DNA of 64,000 bases from assembly GCF_002808045.1 (NCBI RefSeq), contig NZ_CP025000.1, positions 2,552,717-2,616,716 of the forward strand, given 5' to 3'. This document shows positions 1 to 8,823 of this stretch, piece by piece. The notes beneath the pieces are model-generated. The model searched no databases. It worked only from the letters and a program-made list of their open reading frames with translations, and had not been told where the DNA came from. The position numbers and the translations under genes are program-made. Origin of the DNA: Idiomarina sp. X4 (GTDB lineage Bacteria; Pseudomonadota; Gammaproteobacteria; Enterobacterales; Alteromonadaceae). Position 1 is the first letter of the stretch; each line of letters opens with the position of its first letter.

Positions 1-1182
1 AACAAAAGTGCCTACTAGCCGGCACTTCTTATTCAACCACTTTTTAAATGCCAGGATCCTTTCATCGGCCAATTCAGCTCCGCACTTCAGTACGTTATTT
101 CCATACGCGAGTGCAACGAGGTTCCCCCTAAACAATTCCAGCCATTTGTTGCCTTCTCTTTCAAATAACGCCTTAGGTTCATTAATTTCCTGATTGCCAC
201 TAATTAAAGCACCGCGCGTATTTTCAATGGCTTCGAAAAACGCAGCCGTCTCATACTGCTGCTGTAAAATCAGCCTCTGGCTCGCTAGCGTCACTAACGC
301 CTGTGCTGCGTGACGCTGCTGAATGTTCAACGGGTGTGCTTCCAGTCCGTGGCAGGACAACAGACCCCATAGTTTATTTTCCTGGAATATCGCAATCGAC
401 AACGAACTGTGAAGTCCCATATTTTGCATATAAGTCAGGTGGATAGGTGAAACTGCTCGCAAGACTCCTTTGGTTAGATCCAACGAGCGTTTATCTTCAT
501 AGGCTATAATACCAGCTGGCTGTTGGGTTGAATTAACAATGCTTCTCAAAGGGTTTTTGCTGTACAGCTCTCGTACCTGCTTGGGTATATCTGACGCAGG
601 AAAGCGTTGATGCAAATAACGACGAATGGTGGACTGCTTGCAAAGTTCAGCAATTACCTGACCATTCCACTCCTCATCGAACTTATACACCATCACACGC
701 TCAAAACCGATGATCTCGCCGATACTTTTCGTCAACCCATTTAAAGTCTCATCGAGAGACTTTGAGGACCGAATTTGCTCCTGATGCGCTTGTAACTCTG
801 ACAAAAAAGTTGAGCTAAGGCGCCCAACTAAAGGCTCAATTTCAACGCATATAGAGTCACCTGAGACATACATGGTGCAATAAACTTCGTTGTTATTGAT
901 TTCATCGCCAAAACCCACCGAGTCAGAAGCCAACTGACGCAACCTTAATAGGTGTTCTTTCCAACTGGATTTCAGGTAATCGGGCGCACTATGTCCAAGC
1001 AAATGCTCTGCGGAAACACCCAGAAGCGCTTCGATATTTTCACTGCAATGGGTCAATACCTCAAAGTTATTATTGAACGCTAGAAAATAACCGTGCGGTT
1101 GAATGGCACCAGGCGTGTGCACTGGCTCAGTAGCACAGTTTTCCATTGCTTGTTGCAGCTGTTCTTTAGTCAGTTCGGTCAA
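1..1182 (-). CDS. bphP: Bacteriophytochrome, N-terminal photosensory part (3' end outside window)
   Basis: Red/far-red photoreceptor that binds biliverdin. The minus strand is open from about base 1182 to the left edge (394 codons) and reads as PAS (about residues 20-125), GAF (about 135-310) and the beginning of PHY. The biliverdin-binding Cys is at about residue 16 in NCATEPVHTPGAIQPHG. The GAF domain keeps the PASDIP motif (Asp contacting the chromophore), SPIHLTYMQNMG (conserved His and Tyr) and LSCHG (conserved His). The proposed start is TTG at 1182, because GGAG lies 7 bases before it and the Cys then sits at the usual distance from the N-terminus; the ATG at 1146 would leave only three residues before the Cys. 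The gene overlaps the end of bphO by 17 bases. The output domain (histidine kinase or GGDEF/EAL) is not visible. Confidence 0.93.
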   Translation of the reverse strand, partial: MTELTKEQLQQAMENCATEPVHTPGAIQPHGYFLAFNNNFEVLTHCSENIEALLGVSAEHLLGHSAPDYLKSSWKEHLLRLRQLASDSVGFGDEINNNEVYCTMYVSGDSICVEIEPLVGRLSSTFLSELQAHQEQIRSSKSLDETLNGLTKSIGEIIGFERVMVYKFDEEWNGQVIAELCKQSTIRRYLHQRFPASDIPKQVRELYSKNPLRSIVNSTQQPAGIIAYEDKRSLDLTKGVLRAVSPIHLTYMQNMGLHSSLSIAIFQENKLWGLLSCHGLEAHPLNIQQRHAAQALVTLASQRLILQQQYETAAFFEAIENTRGALISGNQEINEPKALFEREGNKWLELFRGNLVALAYGNNVLKCGAELADERILAFKKWLNKKCRLVGTFV

Positions 1183-1762
1183 TGCCGTACTCCCGGTTAG
1201 CGCTGTATAGGTCTGTGCCCTTAGAGCTGCATTCGAGCAGTAACTCGAACGCATGAGTTGCTCCCAGGCAAATACTGTCAATTGCCTCAGATTTAAATGA
1301 CTGTTTTTCTAACCACCCAATATAGTCTGACCACGTGTTATTTCTATAAAAACTAAAGTAGCTCAGGGCGCTAGCTTTAGCAATGAAATCCTGCTTTTGC
1401 AGCCGCTTGTACAGGAGCTTTCCTCCAAGAGTCGATCCCTCGATAACATAAGCAGCGCCAATAGCCTCGTGATAAGTCAAATCAGTTGGTTCTATTGTCG
1501 GATAAGTCAAACCATTTAATGACGCTAAATCACGCTCCACACACCATAGGCGGCGCTGATACAGGTACTCGTCGTCCGATAGATGGGATGCTATTGAGGG
1601 TTCCAGCACTGACAGAAAATAGTGCAAATTTTTCAATGCGCTGACGTACTGATCGTAACTTACCGTTACTTTCATTAGGTTACTAAAACCGGATTCTCGT
1701 TCAAGCTGACTGTGCAGTTTTTGAGTCTTTGTTCTAAGCTCAGTTAGTACAGGGAATGACAC
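1166..1762 (-). CDS. bphO: Biliverdin-producing haem oxygenase
   Basis: Cleaves haem to biliverdin, CO and iron, supplying the chromophore for the phytochrome just downstream. About 198 residues, the usual size for BphO. The proximal haem ligand is the His of KLHSQLE near residue 17, and the distal-helix glycine motif GSTLGG follows at about 109-114. An AGGAG lies 9 bases before a GTG at 1762; a TTG two codons earlier (1768) is only 3 bases from it, so GTG is preferred, but either is possible. The stop codon lies inside the beginning of bphP, implying translational coupling. The chemoreceptor on the other strand starts 93 bases away. Confidence 0.92.
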   Translation of the reverse strand: MSFPVLTELRTKTQKLHSQLERESGFSNLMKVTVSYDQYVSALKNLHYFLSVLEPSIASHLSDDEYLYQRRLWCVERDLASLNGLTYPTIEPTDLTYHEAIGAAYVIEGSTLGGKLLYKRLQKQDFIAKASALSYFSFYRNNTWSDYIGWLEKQSFKSEAIDSICLGATHAFELLLECSSKGTDLYSANREYGIDRTD

Positions 1763-1855
1763 CAGCAACTTCTCCTAATTATTTGGCGTTTTTGACCGAT
1801 ATCAATAATAGATACGTCACCGGCAAGCAAATAGTTCGTATTAACTGAGGTAAGC

Positions 1856-3769
1856 ATGAATTTGCAAAATAAATTAACCCTGAGCATGGCCATTGCCTTA
1901 ACAACGCTACTCGTTATCGCCCTCGGCATTTCTACTTACATGATGCGCTCACTGATTGAAGAGCGAGTCATTGAGCAGGAATTGCCCGCTACCTTAGGTG
2001 AAATAAGAGGTGAAATCAGCGAGCTGATTAATACCCCTATCTTAGTTTCACAAGAAATTGCCAACAATCAATACCTTATTAATGCGTTAAAAAACGACAA
2101 CAGTAAACAGGTTCAGGACGACATCACGCAGTACCTGAGTCGCATCTATACAAATAGAAACGCTGTTGCCGCCTTTGCAGTCAGCACCCGAAGCCGTAAT
2201 TACTACACCGCGGATGGTATCTTAAAGCAAGTCTCCCCATCGGTAGAACGCGATGACTGGTTTTACAACTTTGTCGAAAGTGACGACAAGCAAGCATTGA
2301 ATTTTGACGTTGATGAAAACTCTGGCACACCGACAGTATTTGTTAACGTCCGCATTAGCGATAATGGTGAAACCTTAGGTGTGGGTGGTATTGGGCAAAG
2401 CCTGAAAGCATTACAGGACGCCATTGCAAACTTCCAGGTGGGTCAGACGGGTATCGCTTACCTCGTTAACGAAAGCGGCAAAATTCAAGTACACCCGTCT
2501 ATTAATGACTTTAGAAATCTTTCTTCAGAGGTAGACACTGACGTCGCCAATCAAATGCTGAGCGACTCCGAATTCGAAGCCGGCTACAGCTCTCATGGAG
2601 GCCAAGACTGGATAGTTGCCAGCACGAACCTCCCTAACACCAACTGGCGCATTATTATTGAAATGCCCGAATCTGAGCTTTACTCAGGCCTCAATCAGAC
2701 CATTACCGCCATCGTTATTCTCAGTATTGTTATTGGCACAGCCTTTGTTGTGGGTAGCTGGTTCTACGCTAAGAAAATTGTCCGCCCTATCAAATACGTG
2801 GCCAAAAACCTTAACCGTATGTCCAACGAAGGCGGCGATTTGACGCAACGCCTGGATATCGACAGCAATGACGAAATTGGCGACTTAGCAAAAGGGTTCA
2901 ATGCGTTTGTGGCAAATTTAGGCAGTATCATTACCCACGTTCGCAATACCGCGTATGAAGTCAATGAAAAAGTCACATCGATTGATAAATCGATGACGCA
3001 AATTGACGGACTATCGAACGAGCAGGAAAACAAAACGGATCAGGTTGCGGTTGCCATGAATGAAATGGAAACCACAGTTCGGGAGATTGCTGAAAATGCG
3101 AACCAGACCGCCAGCCATGCGTCAGAATCTCGTTCGACAACTGAGCAGAACCAAGAACAGTTGCGCCAAGCAGTCAATACCATGCACGAGCTGTCTGACT
3201 CGATGCAAAAAGCAGCTAGCTCGGTAGAAAGTCTGGCCAATGATGTCGAAAGCATTGTGACCGTCATTGATACAATTGAGGGTATTTCGGAGCAAACCAA
3301 CCTGCTTGCGCTTAACGCGGCAATTGAATCAGCCCGGGCAGGTGAAGCGGGTCGTGGTTTTGCTGTTGTTGCTGACGAGGTTAGAACCTTGTCACAGCGA
3401 ACCAGTCAATCAACAGAAGAAATTCGCCAGAAAATAACGCGTTTACAAGATGGCTCCCGCAATGCGGTTTCAGCAATGGAGCATAATCGTAAGCAAGCTC
3501 AAAGCACCAGTGAAAAACTCAGCGATGCTGATAATAAACTGAATGAACTTGTGAACTTAATTCAGGAAACAGCGGATATGAGCACGCAAATAGCGACCGC
3601 AACAGAAGAGCAAGCGTCAGTGAGTCAGGACGTCGCGGCCAATATCCAGTCCATTGCTGATTTTGCGACACAAGTATCGACAGCAGTTCGTGAAAGCCAT
3701 AGCGAGTGCGAACAAATGTCTTCACTGGCTGATAGCCTTCGCAAACAACTGGAACAGTTTAAAACGTAA
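1856..3769 (+). CDS. Methyl-accepting chemotaxis protein with periplasmic Cache domain
   Basis: Inner-membrane chemoreceptor of 637 residues. Order: membrane helix about 8-30; periplasmic double-Cache-like sensor about 35-275, including the [18 protein letters not shown] type of strand pair typical of Cache domains; second membrane helix about 280-303; HAMP about 304-357; and a long cytoplasmic coiled coil. The conserved hairpin tip that contacts CheA/CheW ([19 protein letters not shown], about 478-496) is intact. No C-terminal CheR-docking pentapeptide is present. The ligand cannot be told from sequence; Cache receptors often bind amino acids or carboxylates. It is divergent from bphO-bphP, and its last 11 bases overlap the convergent HIT gene. 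Confidence 0.93.
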   Translation: MNLQNKLTLSMAIALTTLLVIALGISTYMMRSLIEERVIEQELPATLGEIRGEISELINTPILVSQEIANNQYLINALKNDNSKQVQDDITQYLSRIYTNRNAVAAFAVSTRSRNYYTADGILKQVSPSVERDDWFYNFVESDDKQALNFDVDENSGTPTVFVNVRISDNGETLGVGGIGQSLKALQDAIANFQVGQTGIAYLVNESGKIQVHPSINDFRNLSSEVDTDVANQMLSDSEFEAGYSSHGGQDWIVASTNLPNTNWRIIIEMPESELYSGLNQTITAIVILSIVIGTAFVVGSWFYAKKIVRPIKYVAKNLNRMSNEGGDLTQRLDIDSNDEIGDLAKGFNAFVANLGSIITHVRNTAYEVNEKVTSIDKSMTQIDGLSNEQENKTDQVAVAMNEMETTVREIAENANQTASHASESRSTTEQNQEQLRQAVNTMHELSDSMQKAASSVESLANDVESIVTVIDTIEGISEQTNLLALNAAIESARAGEAGRGFAVVADEVRTLSQRTSQSTEEIRQKITRLQDGSRNAVSAMEHNRKQAQSTSEKLSDADNKLNELVNLIQETADMSTQIATATEEQASVSQDVAANIQSIADFATQVSTAVRESHSECEQMSSLADSLRKQLEQFKT

Positions 3770-4166
3770 TGTCGGCAAACAACTCTTGCAGCCGCGCCAC
3801 TTCTTTATCAGAGAGCGGCTGCATTGGATGTTTGCCCCATACCGGGTCAGGCCAGGAAACGTCACTAATAAACCGCGCAATATGATGAATATGCAGTTGT
3901 GGTACTCTATTCCCCAGTGCTGCCACATTGAGTTTATCGGGCTTGTATTCAGCCTTTAGCCAATGACTTAAAAACGAACTTTCGTGCAAAAATTGCAGTT
4001 GCTGCTCTTCGTTCAGGTCACAGATTTCGCGGGCATCCTCCACTCGTGGAATGAGCAGAAACCAAGGATACTGAGCGTCATCCATTACCCTCACCTGACA
4101 CAACGGCCAGTCCGTTAAAAAATAACTGTCTTCGAGCAGTGCTTTTGCAATCGGAAATTCGCTCAT
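3759..4166 (-). CDS. HIT-like domain protein
   Basis: A 135-residue member of the histidine-triad superfamily, which are mostly nucleotide hydrolases or transferases. The active-site region [10 protein letters not shown] (about residues 91-99) gives H-x-H-H rather than the classical H-x-H-x-H, a variant that I recall in proteobacterial relatives of this protein. The start is taken as ATG at 4166 because GGAG sits 6 bases upstream; the in-frame TTG one codon earlier is too close. The 3' end overlaps the chemoreceptor tail on the other strand. A more classical HinT is encoded at 30198-30566, so this is a second, divergent paralogue. The substrate is unknown. Confidence 0.82.
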   Translation of the reverse strand: MSEFPIAKALLEDSYFLTDWPLCQVRVMDDAQYPWFLLIPRVEDAREICDLNEEQQLQFLHESSFLSHWLKAEYKPDKLNVAALGNRVPQLHIHHIARFISDVSWPDPVWGKHPMQPLSDKEVARLQELFADITF

Positions 4167-4187
4167 CAATCACTCCTTTTGGATCTT

Positions 4188-4685
4188 TTACGCCTCAATG
4201 TCATCTAAAAACTGAGAAAACAACTCAGTAATTTTAGGTAGCGTCGTAATTAAACGATGGCCATCATTCAGTATATGCAATTCTGTTGAATGTTGCTTTG
4301 CAAAGCGCCAGCTATTTTCGACGGGCACTATATCGTCCAGCCAGCCATGCACAACTGTCGTGCGTTTAGGTACTGTCACCGCATCAAAGTCCACTTTCCC
4401 CCCCAAGTAAAAAGCCGGCGCCAGAACAAACAACCCCTTGCAGGCCAAAGATTCGGAACAGGCTGTGGCCACGTACCCTCCCATGCTGGAGCCAACTAAA
4501 ACGACAGAACCATCAACTAATGTTAAGTTTTCTCGAAGTTTATTAACACGATTATCAACATCATTAATTCCCTGATAATCGATACTGTCCACCTTAAACC
4601 CTTTACTTTCAGCAATCTTGGCCATTTCTTTGATTTTAGTTCCCCATGGGCCACTTTCCTTACCATGACTAAAAACAACATTCAT
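4188..4685 (-). CDS. Small alpha/beta-hydrolase (esterase-like)
   Basis: A 165-residue minimal alpha/beta-hydrolase, probably cytoplasmic because no signal peptide is seen. The oxyanion/N-terminal strand region is FSHGKESGPWG, the nucleophile elbow is GSSMGGY (Ser near residue 67), the acid is probably the Asp of GWLDDIVP, and the catalytic His is in NDGHRL near residue 143. The same architecture occurs in YqiA-like esterases. It lies 21 bases upstream of the HIT gene on the same strand, so the two may form a transcription unit. The substrate cannot be assigned. Confidence 0.8.
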   Translation of the reverse strand: MNVVFSHGKESGPWGTKIKEMAKIAESKGFKVDSIDYQGINDVDNRVNKLRENLTLVDGSVVLVGSSMGGYVATACSESLACKGLFVLAPAFYLGGKVDFDAVTVPKRTTVVHGWLDDIVPVENSWRFAKQHSTELHILNDGHRLITTLPKITELFSQFLDDIEA

Positions 4686-4774
4686 ATATCAAAGCCCTAT
4701 ATTTTTTGTTTAACTTACGCTAAAACTAAGAGTATGGATTCAGCTAAAAAGCACAGTGCGCATAGGAGATGATT

Positions 4775-5611
4775 ATGCCTATAAAAAACGGTTTCTCGCT
4801 ACTTGCGTTAGTACCCGCTTTATCGGGTGCCATCCTGTCGGCAAGCGCTGTGGCGAACAACGATATTACCTGGGGCGTTAACTCGGCACCACCTTTTCAT
4901 ATTTACGATGGTGAATACAAAGACGCTGGCGTTTGCGATGCTTTGGTCAGTGCGTTTCAACAAGAATTACCCCAACATGTCCATAATATAAGAAAGCTTC
5001 CGTCACGACGCATCACCATGATAATGAAACGCAACAAGAACCTGTGCTTTCCCTGCGTCATTAAAAACAGCGCTTATAACACCACTTTTCTCTACAGTGA
5101 TACGACACACAAATATGCCCCACATGGGGTGATCACCGATCGCGACACAGGTCAGTACATCACCGCCAAATATGGTTACCCGATTCAGTTTGAACAGCTT
5201 GCGAAAGACACCGATTTACGCTTTGGGCAACCGGATGAACGGCGCTATGGAAAATTACAGCCATTTATCGACGACTACCTGCTTAACGCCAGTAACTTCA
5301 GTTTCATTAGCGGACAACAATCGCATGTTAATGTTCTGGCCATGATACTCAACGACCGAATTGATTACACCGTCGACTACAAAATGGTTAAAACTTATTA
5401 TCAACGCACCCACGACGACGGTGATAAACTCAGCTTTATTCCGATAGCAGAATACGCCGACGAGGTCATAGAGGGCGCTGTTGGCTGTACACGAAACGAA
5501 TGGGGTAAACGCACCATAGAAACTCTGAACAGCGCTATTAGCTCGGTGCAAAGCAATTCAGAGTTTCAACGGGCTTTAGAGCGTTGGTTAGGCCCAAACC
5601 GACCACGTTAA
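4775..5611 (+). CDS. Periplasmic solute-binding protein-like (SBP family 3 type)
   Basis: A secreted protein of about 278 residues with a clear Sec signal peptide (basic MPIKNG, hydrophobic stretch, cleavage near SASAVAN). The mature part resembles extracellular solute-binding family 3 proteins found singly in Alteromonadales and Vibrio. The residues WGVNSAPPFHIYDGEYKDAGVCD open the fold like amino-acid-binding proteins. The start is ATG at 4775, with AGGAG 6 bases before it; the ATG at 4769 abuts that same AGGAG and cannot use it. No permease or ATPase is adjacent, so it may act in sensing or be an orphan. Four Cys in the mature protein could form disulfides. Ligand unknown. Confidence 0.75.
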   Translation: MPIKNGFSLLALVPALSGAILSASAVANNDITWGVNSAPPFHIYDGEYKDAGVCDALVSAFQQELPQHVHNIRKLPSRRITMIMKRNKNLCFPCVIKNSAYNTTFLYSDTTHKYAPHGVITDRDTGQYITAKYGYPIQFEQLAKDTDLRFGQPDERRYGKLQPFIDDYLLNASNFSFISGQQSHVNVLAMILNDRIDYTVDYKMVKTYYQRTHDDGDKLSFIPIAEYADEVIEGAVGCTRNEWGKRTIETLNSAISSVQSNSEFQRALERWLGPNRPR

Positions 5612-5621
5612 TGCGGTTACT

Positions 5622-6023
5622 TTAGCCGAAGCGCTTTTCCAAATACTGGTTGATATCATCAGACTCATACATCCAGGTGGTTGAGCCGTCGTCTTCACTA
5701 ATACGTAAACAAGGCACTTTCACCTTACCGCCCTCCTGCTCCAGATCCGCTCTGTGAGTCTTATCGTGTTGGGCATCACGGGTTTCAATAGGCAATGACA
5801 AGCGCGCAATGGTTTTGCGAACCTTTATACAGAATGGACAGGTTTTGAATTGGTATAACGCCAAATTTTTACATTGTTCATCAACTTTACTCTGCTCTTC
5901 TGCGCTGCGTTCAACACCCTTTGGCGTTGTTAGCTTTTCGCCAATAATCATGAACGGCATCAAAATAAGACGAACCAAGCGGAAGAAATAACGAATAACG
6001 ATACGCATAAATCGAAAACTCAA
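5622..6023 (-). CDS. Glutaredoxin-like protein with hydrophobic N-terminal anchor
   Basis: 133 residues. The first 30 are basic and hydrophobic (MSFRFMRIVIRYFFRLVRL then LMPFMIIGEKL), fitting a membrane-associated segment. From about residue 50 there is a thioredoxin-fold glutaredoxin/GST-N domain with the redox motif CPFCIKVRK and the later cis-Pro-containing strand KVPCLRI, followed by TTWMYESDDINQYLEKRFG typical of glutathione-binding N-terminal domains. The likely role is a thiol-disulfide or glutathione-dependent reductase held near the membrane. It is convergent with the binding protein gene (10 bases apart). No partner gene is evident. Confidence 0.8.
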   Translation of the reverse strand: MSFRFMRIVIRYFFRLVRLILMPFMIIGEKLTTPKGVERSAEEQSKVDEQCKNLALYQFKTCPFCIKVRKTIARLSLPIETRDAQHDKTHRADLEQEGGKVKVPCLRISEDDGSTTWMYESDDINQYLEKRFG

Positions 6024-6070
6024 CTAAAGGCAAATTAAGGACGACAGCTTAGCACATATCAGGCTCTTGC

Positions 6071-7054
6071 TTAACGCTCGTTTAATGCCTCACTGGCAAT
6101 TTCCAAGCTTCTCAAGCGAGCCTGATGGTCGTACGCGTGACAGGTTAAAATGAGCTCATCAATGCCAGTTTCCTCGATAAACTGATTCATATGACGGCTG
6201 ATCGTGTCTTTGGTACCTACGGCAGTATAAGTGAGCGCATGGTTTGCGCCGGCAATTTCCTGAGGTGAGCCAACACGACTGATGTCATTAACCGGCGCTT
6301 TCAACTTACCCGGCATGCCCCGTCTAAGAGCAATAAACTGTTGCTGCATAGAGCTCATCATCTGCCTTGCGTCGTTTTCTGTATCGGCAGCAAATACGTT
6401 CATCGCGGCGGCAGCGTAAGGCTTCTCTAAATATTGTGACGGTTTAAAGTTGTCCCGATAGGCTTTTAGTGCATGATGCAAATAATCCGGCGCGAAGTGA
6501 GAAGCAAAGGCGTAAGGCAACCCTAAATGGGCAGCCAATTGTGCGCCAAAGGTGCTCGAGCCTAGTAACCAAACTGGTATCTTCTGCCCATAACCCGGCA
6601 CCGCTTTTATCACATCGGCGGGCTGAGCCTCAGCAAGGTAACTCAGCAGTTCTTGTACATCACGCGGAAAGTTTTCCGCATCATTTGGACTACGGCGTAA
6701 GGCTCGTAGTGTTGCGCCATCCGTCCCCGGTGCTCTGCCTAATCCTAAGTCCACTCGGTCCGGATATAGCGCATTTAACGTGCCAAACTGCTCTGCCACC
6801 ACAAAAGGAGCATGGTTCGGCAACATGATTCCGGCCGATCCTACTCTGATATGCTCCGTTTTACTGGCAACATACCCTAAAGCAACCGCCGTTGCGGCTG
6901 ACGCTATACCCTCCATATTGTGATGCTCTGCCATCCAGAAGCGGGAGTAACCCCATTTTTCTGCGTGCTGGGCTAAATCCGCCGAGTTTTGTAACGCCTG
7001 TGCAACCGATCCTTCTTCGGTTACTGGTGCTAAATCCAATAACGAATATTTCAT
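6071..7054 (-). CDS. Luciferase-like flavin-dependent monooxygenase (LLM class)
   Basis: A 327-residue single-domain protein of the bacterial luciferase/LLM oxidoreductase group, similar in layout to E. coli YhbW. Visible family blocks are [19 protein letters not shown] (about 37-56), the flavin-site strand [13 protein letters not shown] (about 72-84) and [14 protein letters not shown] (about 100-113). Such enzymes use FMNH2 and oxygen, but the substrate is not predictable. No flavin reductase is adjacent. It lies 29 bases downstream of asnA on the same strand and could be cotranscribed with it. Confidence 0.88.
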   Translation of the reverse strand: MKYSLLDLAPVTEEGSVAQALQNSADLAQHAEKWGYSRFWMAEHHNMEGIASAATAVALGYVASKTEHIRVGSAGIMLPNHAPFVVAEQFGTLNALYPDRVDLGLGRAPGTDGATLRALRRSPNDAENFPRDVQELLSYLAEAQPADVIKAVPGYGQKIPVWLLGSSTFGAQLAAHLGLPYAFASHFAPDYLHHALKAYRDNFKPSQYLEKPYAAAAMNVFAADTENDARQMMSSMQQQFIALRRGMPGKLKAPVNDISRVGSPQEIAGANHALTYTAVGTKDTISRHMNQFIEETGIDELILTCHAYDHQARLRSLEIASEALNER

Positions 7055-7083
7055 ATCAACTCAAAAACAGTGATTCATACTGT

Positions 7084-8100
7084 TTATATTGGCATGGTCT
7101 CTTTATTTTCAAGGTCGGCACGCAATGACTGAGTAACGGCGTCCGGCCAAACACTTGCCTGCACTCTGGCTATATGGCTTTCTTGCATCAAAAACATTGC
7201 GACGCGTGACTGACCAATGCCACCGCCAATCGTTAACGGCATCATCCCGTTCAAAAGCGACTGATGCCAGGGTAGTAAAAGCTTAAATTGTTGCTCACTC
7301 AATTCGAGTTGACGTTTTAGTGCCGCTTCATCAACCCGAATCCCCATCGATGAAAGCTCCAACGCATCATCAATCGCGTCATGCCATACCAATAAGTCAC
7401 CGTTTAATCCGGTTTCTCCACTTTCTGATACGCTGCTCCAGTCGTCGTAGTCCGGCGCTCGCGCATCGTGTGCCTGACCATCATTTAATGGCGCACCTAT
7501 ACCAATAATAAATACGGCCCCATGCGCTTTGGTGATTGCGCGCTCGCGCTGCTTAGAGCTGAGTTCCGGATATTGCTGAGCCAAGGTTTCACTGTGAATA
7601 AAATAAACCTTTTTCGGTAACGCTGTCCCGACAGCGCGAATGTCAGGAATACGCTCGATAGTGTTCAGCAACGCTGAATAGATAAGCCCAACCGTGTGTT
7701 TCAAGTAGCCCACACTTCGTTGTTTATCAGTGATGACTTTTTCCCAGTCCCATTGATCGACATAAACGGAGTGCTTTTGCCCCAGCATTTCCTCATCCGG
7801 CCGTAACGCCGTCATGTGCGTTAAAATGCCTTCACCTTCGCTAAAGCCATATTCGCCTAACACCTGTCGCTTCCACTTCGCTAACGAATGCACCACTTCG
7901 TAGGTTTTATTCGGAATCGCCTTTATGGCCACTTTGACGGACTGTTCTTGTCCTGAGAGATCATCCTGCACGCCGGTTCCGCACTCGCTTAGTAACGGCG
8001 CCTGAACCTCTGCAAGGTTGAGCGCCTGAGCCAGTTGCTGAGTAAATTGCGCTTTAATGTCTTTAATGAGTTGTTGTCGCTTTATAAATGAATGCTTCAT
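7084..8100 (-). CDS. asnA: Aspartate--ammonia ligase (asparagine synthetase A)
   Basis: Converts aspartate, ammonia and ATP to asparagine, AMP and pyrophosphate in the cytoplasm. 338 residues, close to E. coli AsnA (330). Class-II aminoacyl-tRNA-synthetase-like blocks are clear: [12 protein letters not shown] (about 43-54), MTALRPDE (about 91-98), [13 protein letters not shown] (about 105-117) and the C-terminal motif 3 [12 protein letters not shown] (about 300-311). It is divergent from an AsnC-type regulator, the same arrangement as in E. coli, so control by asparagine through AsnC is a reasonable inference. Confidence 0.97.
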   Translation of the reverse strand: MKHSFIKRQQLIKDIKAQFTQQLAQALNLAEVQAPLLSECGTGVQDDLSGQEQSVKVAIKAIPNKTYEVVHSLAKWKRQVLGEYGFSEGEGILTHMTALRPDEEMLGQKHSVYVDQWDWEKVITDKQRSVGYLKHTVGLIYSALLNTIERIPDIRAVGTALPKKVYFIHSETLAQQYPELSSKQRERAITKAHGAVFIIGIGAPLNDGQAHDARAPDYDDWSSVSESGETGLNGDLLVWHDAIDDALELSSMGIRVDEAALKRQLELSEQQFKLLLPWHQSLLNGMMPLTIGGGIGQSRVAMFLMQESHIARVQASVWPDAVTQSLRADLENKETMPI

Positions 8101-8234
8101 AAGTATCTCCCGCCGTTTGTTAACTTATTAACACTAAAAACCGGCAGGCATTCAACAGCTAAAAATAAAATTAGCGTTCCACTGTGAATAATTTAAAATT
8201 AAACACACTATATTCATTAAAACGTTAACGCATC

Positions 8235-8705
8235 ATGAAAAAAGCAACGCAAAATTATCAAATCGATAGTTTGGACAAAAATATACTATCAGAATTATTA
8301 GCCGACGCTCGCAAAGCCTACAGCGACATCGCTAAGCGCTACAAAGTGAGCCCCGCAACCATTCATGTTCGTGTCGAAAAGATGCGCACCGCAGGCATTA
8401 TAGACGGTACGCATTTGCTGGTTAACTCAAAGGCATTGGGTTATGAAGTTTGCTGCTTTATTGGTATTACTTTGCGTCAGGCCGGTGATTATCCGGCAGC
8501 TATCGCTAAGCTTGAAAAGTTAGAGGAAGTCATCGAGGCACACTACACCACCGGTCAGTACAACGTGTTTATCAAAATACTGACCCGCTCAATTGACGAC
8601 TTACAGCATATTCTGATTAACCGAATTCAAGCCATACCGGAAATACAGTCAACAGAGACATTAATTTCGTTACAACAGCCAATAAAGCGAGACTTACAGC
8701 CTTAA
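8235..8705 (+). CDS. asnC: Lrp/AsnC family transcriptional regulator, probably AsnC
   Basis: 156 residues: N-terminal winged helix-turn-helix (about 10-60, DKNILSELLADARKAYSDIA then SPATIHVRVEKMRTAGII) and C-terminal RAM/ligand-binding domain (about 70-150). Length and order match E. coli AsnC (152 residues), which activates asnA when asparagine is low and represses itself. Divergent placement beside asnA, with a 134-base shared promoter region (8101-8234), supports the assignment over Lrp. Confidence 0.92.
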   Translation: MKKATQNYQIDSLDKNILSELLADARKAYSDIAKRYKVSPATIHVRVEKMRTAGIIDGTHLLVNSKALGYEVCCFIGITLRQAGDYPAAIAKLEKLEEVIEAHYTTGQYNVFIKILTRSIDDLQHILINRIQAIPEIQSTETLISLQQPIKRDLQP

Positions 8706-8823
8706 CCTGTGTGGTCATTTACCTCAGGAATGAAACGAAACACCGAAAAAGAAGCGCTTATATATCAGTATCTGTTAGGGTAAAGTCACTCATAATAGTC
8801 ACTAGAATAAGAAGGAAGCCCGT

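Noticed and set aside
8..193. 61-codon plus-strand frame at the left edge
   Set aside because: It lies antisense to the bacteriophytochrome, whose reading frame is continuous and carries conserved motifs.
1744..1929. 61-codon frame on the minus strand over the bphO-MCP gap
   Set aside because: It overlaps both flanking genes, has no ribosome-binding site and resembles no family; a chance frame.
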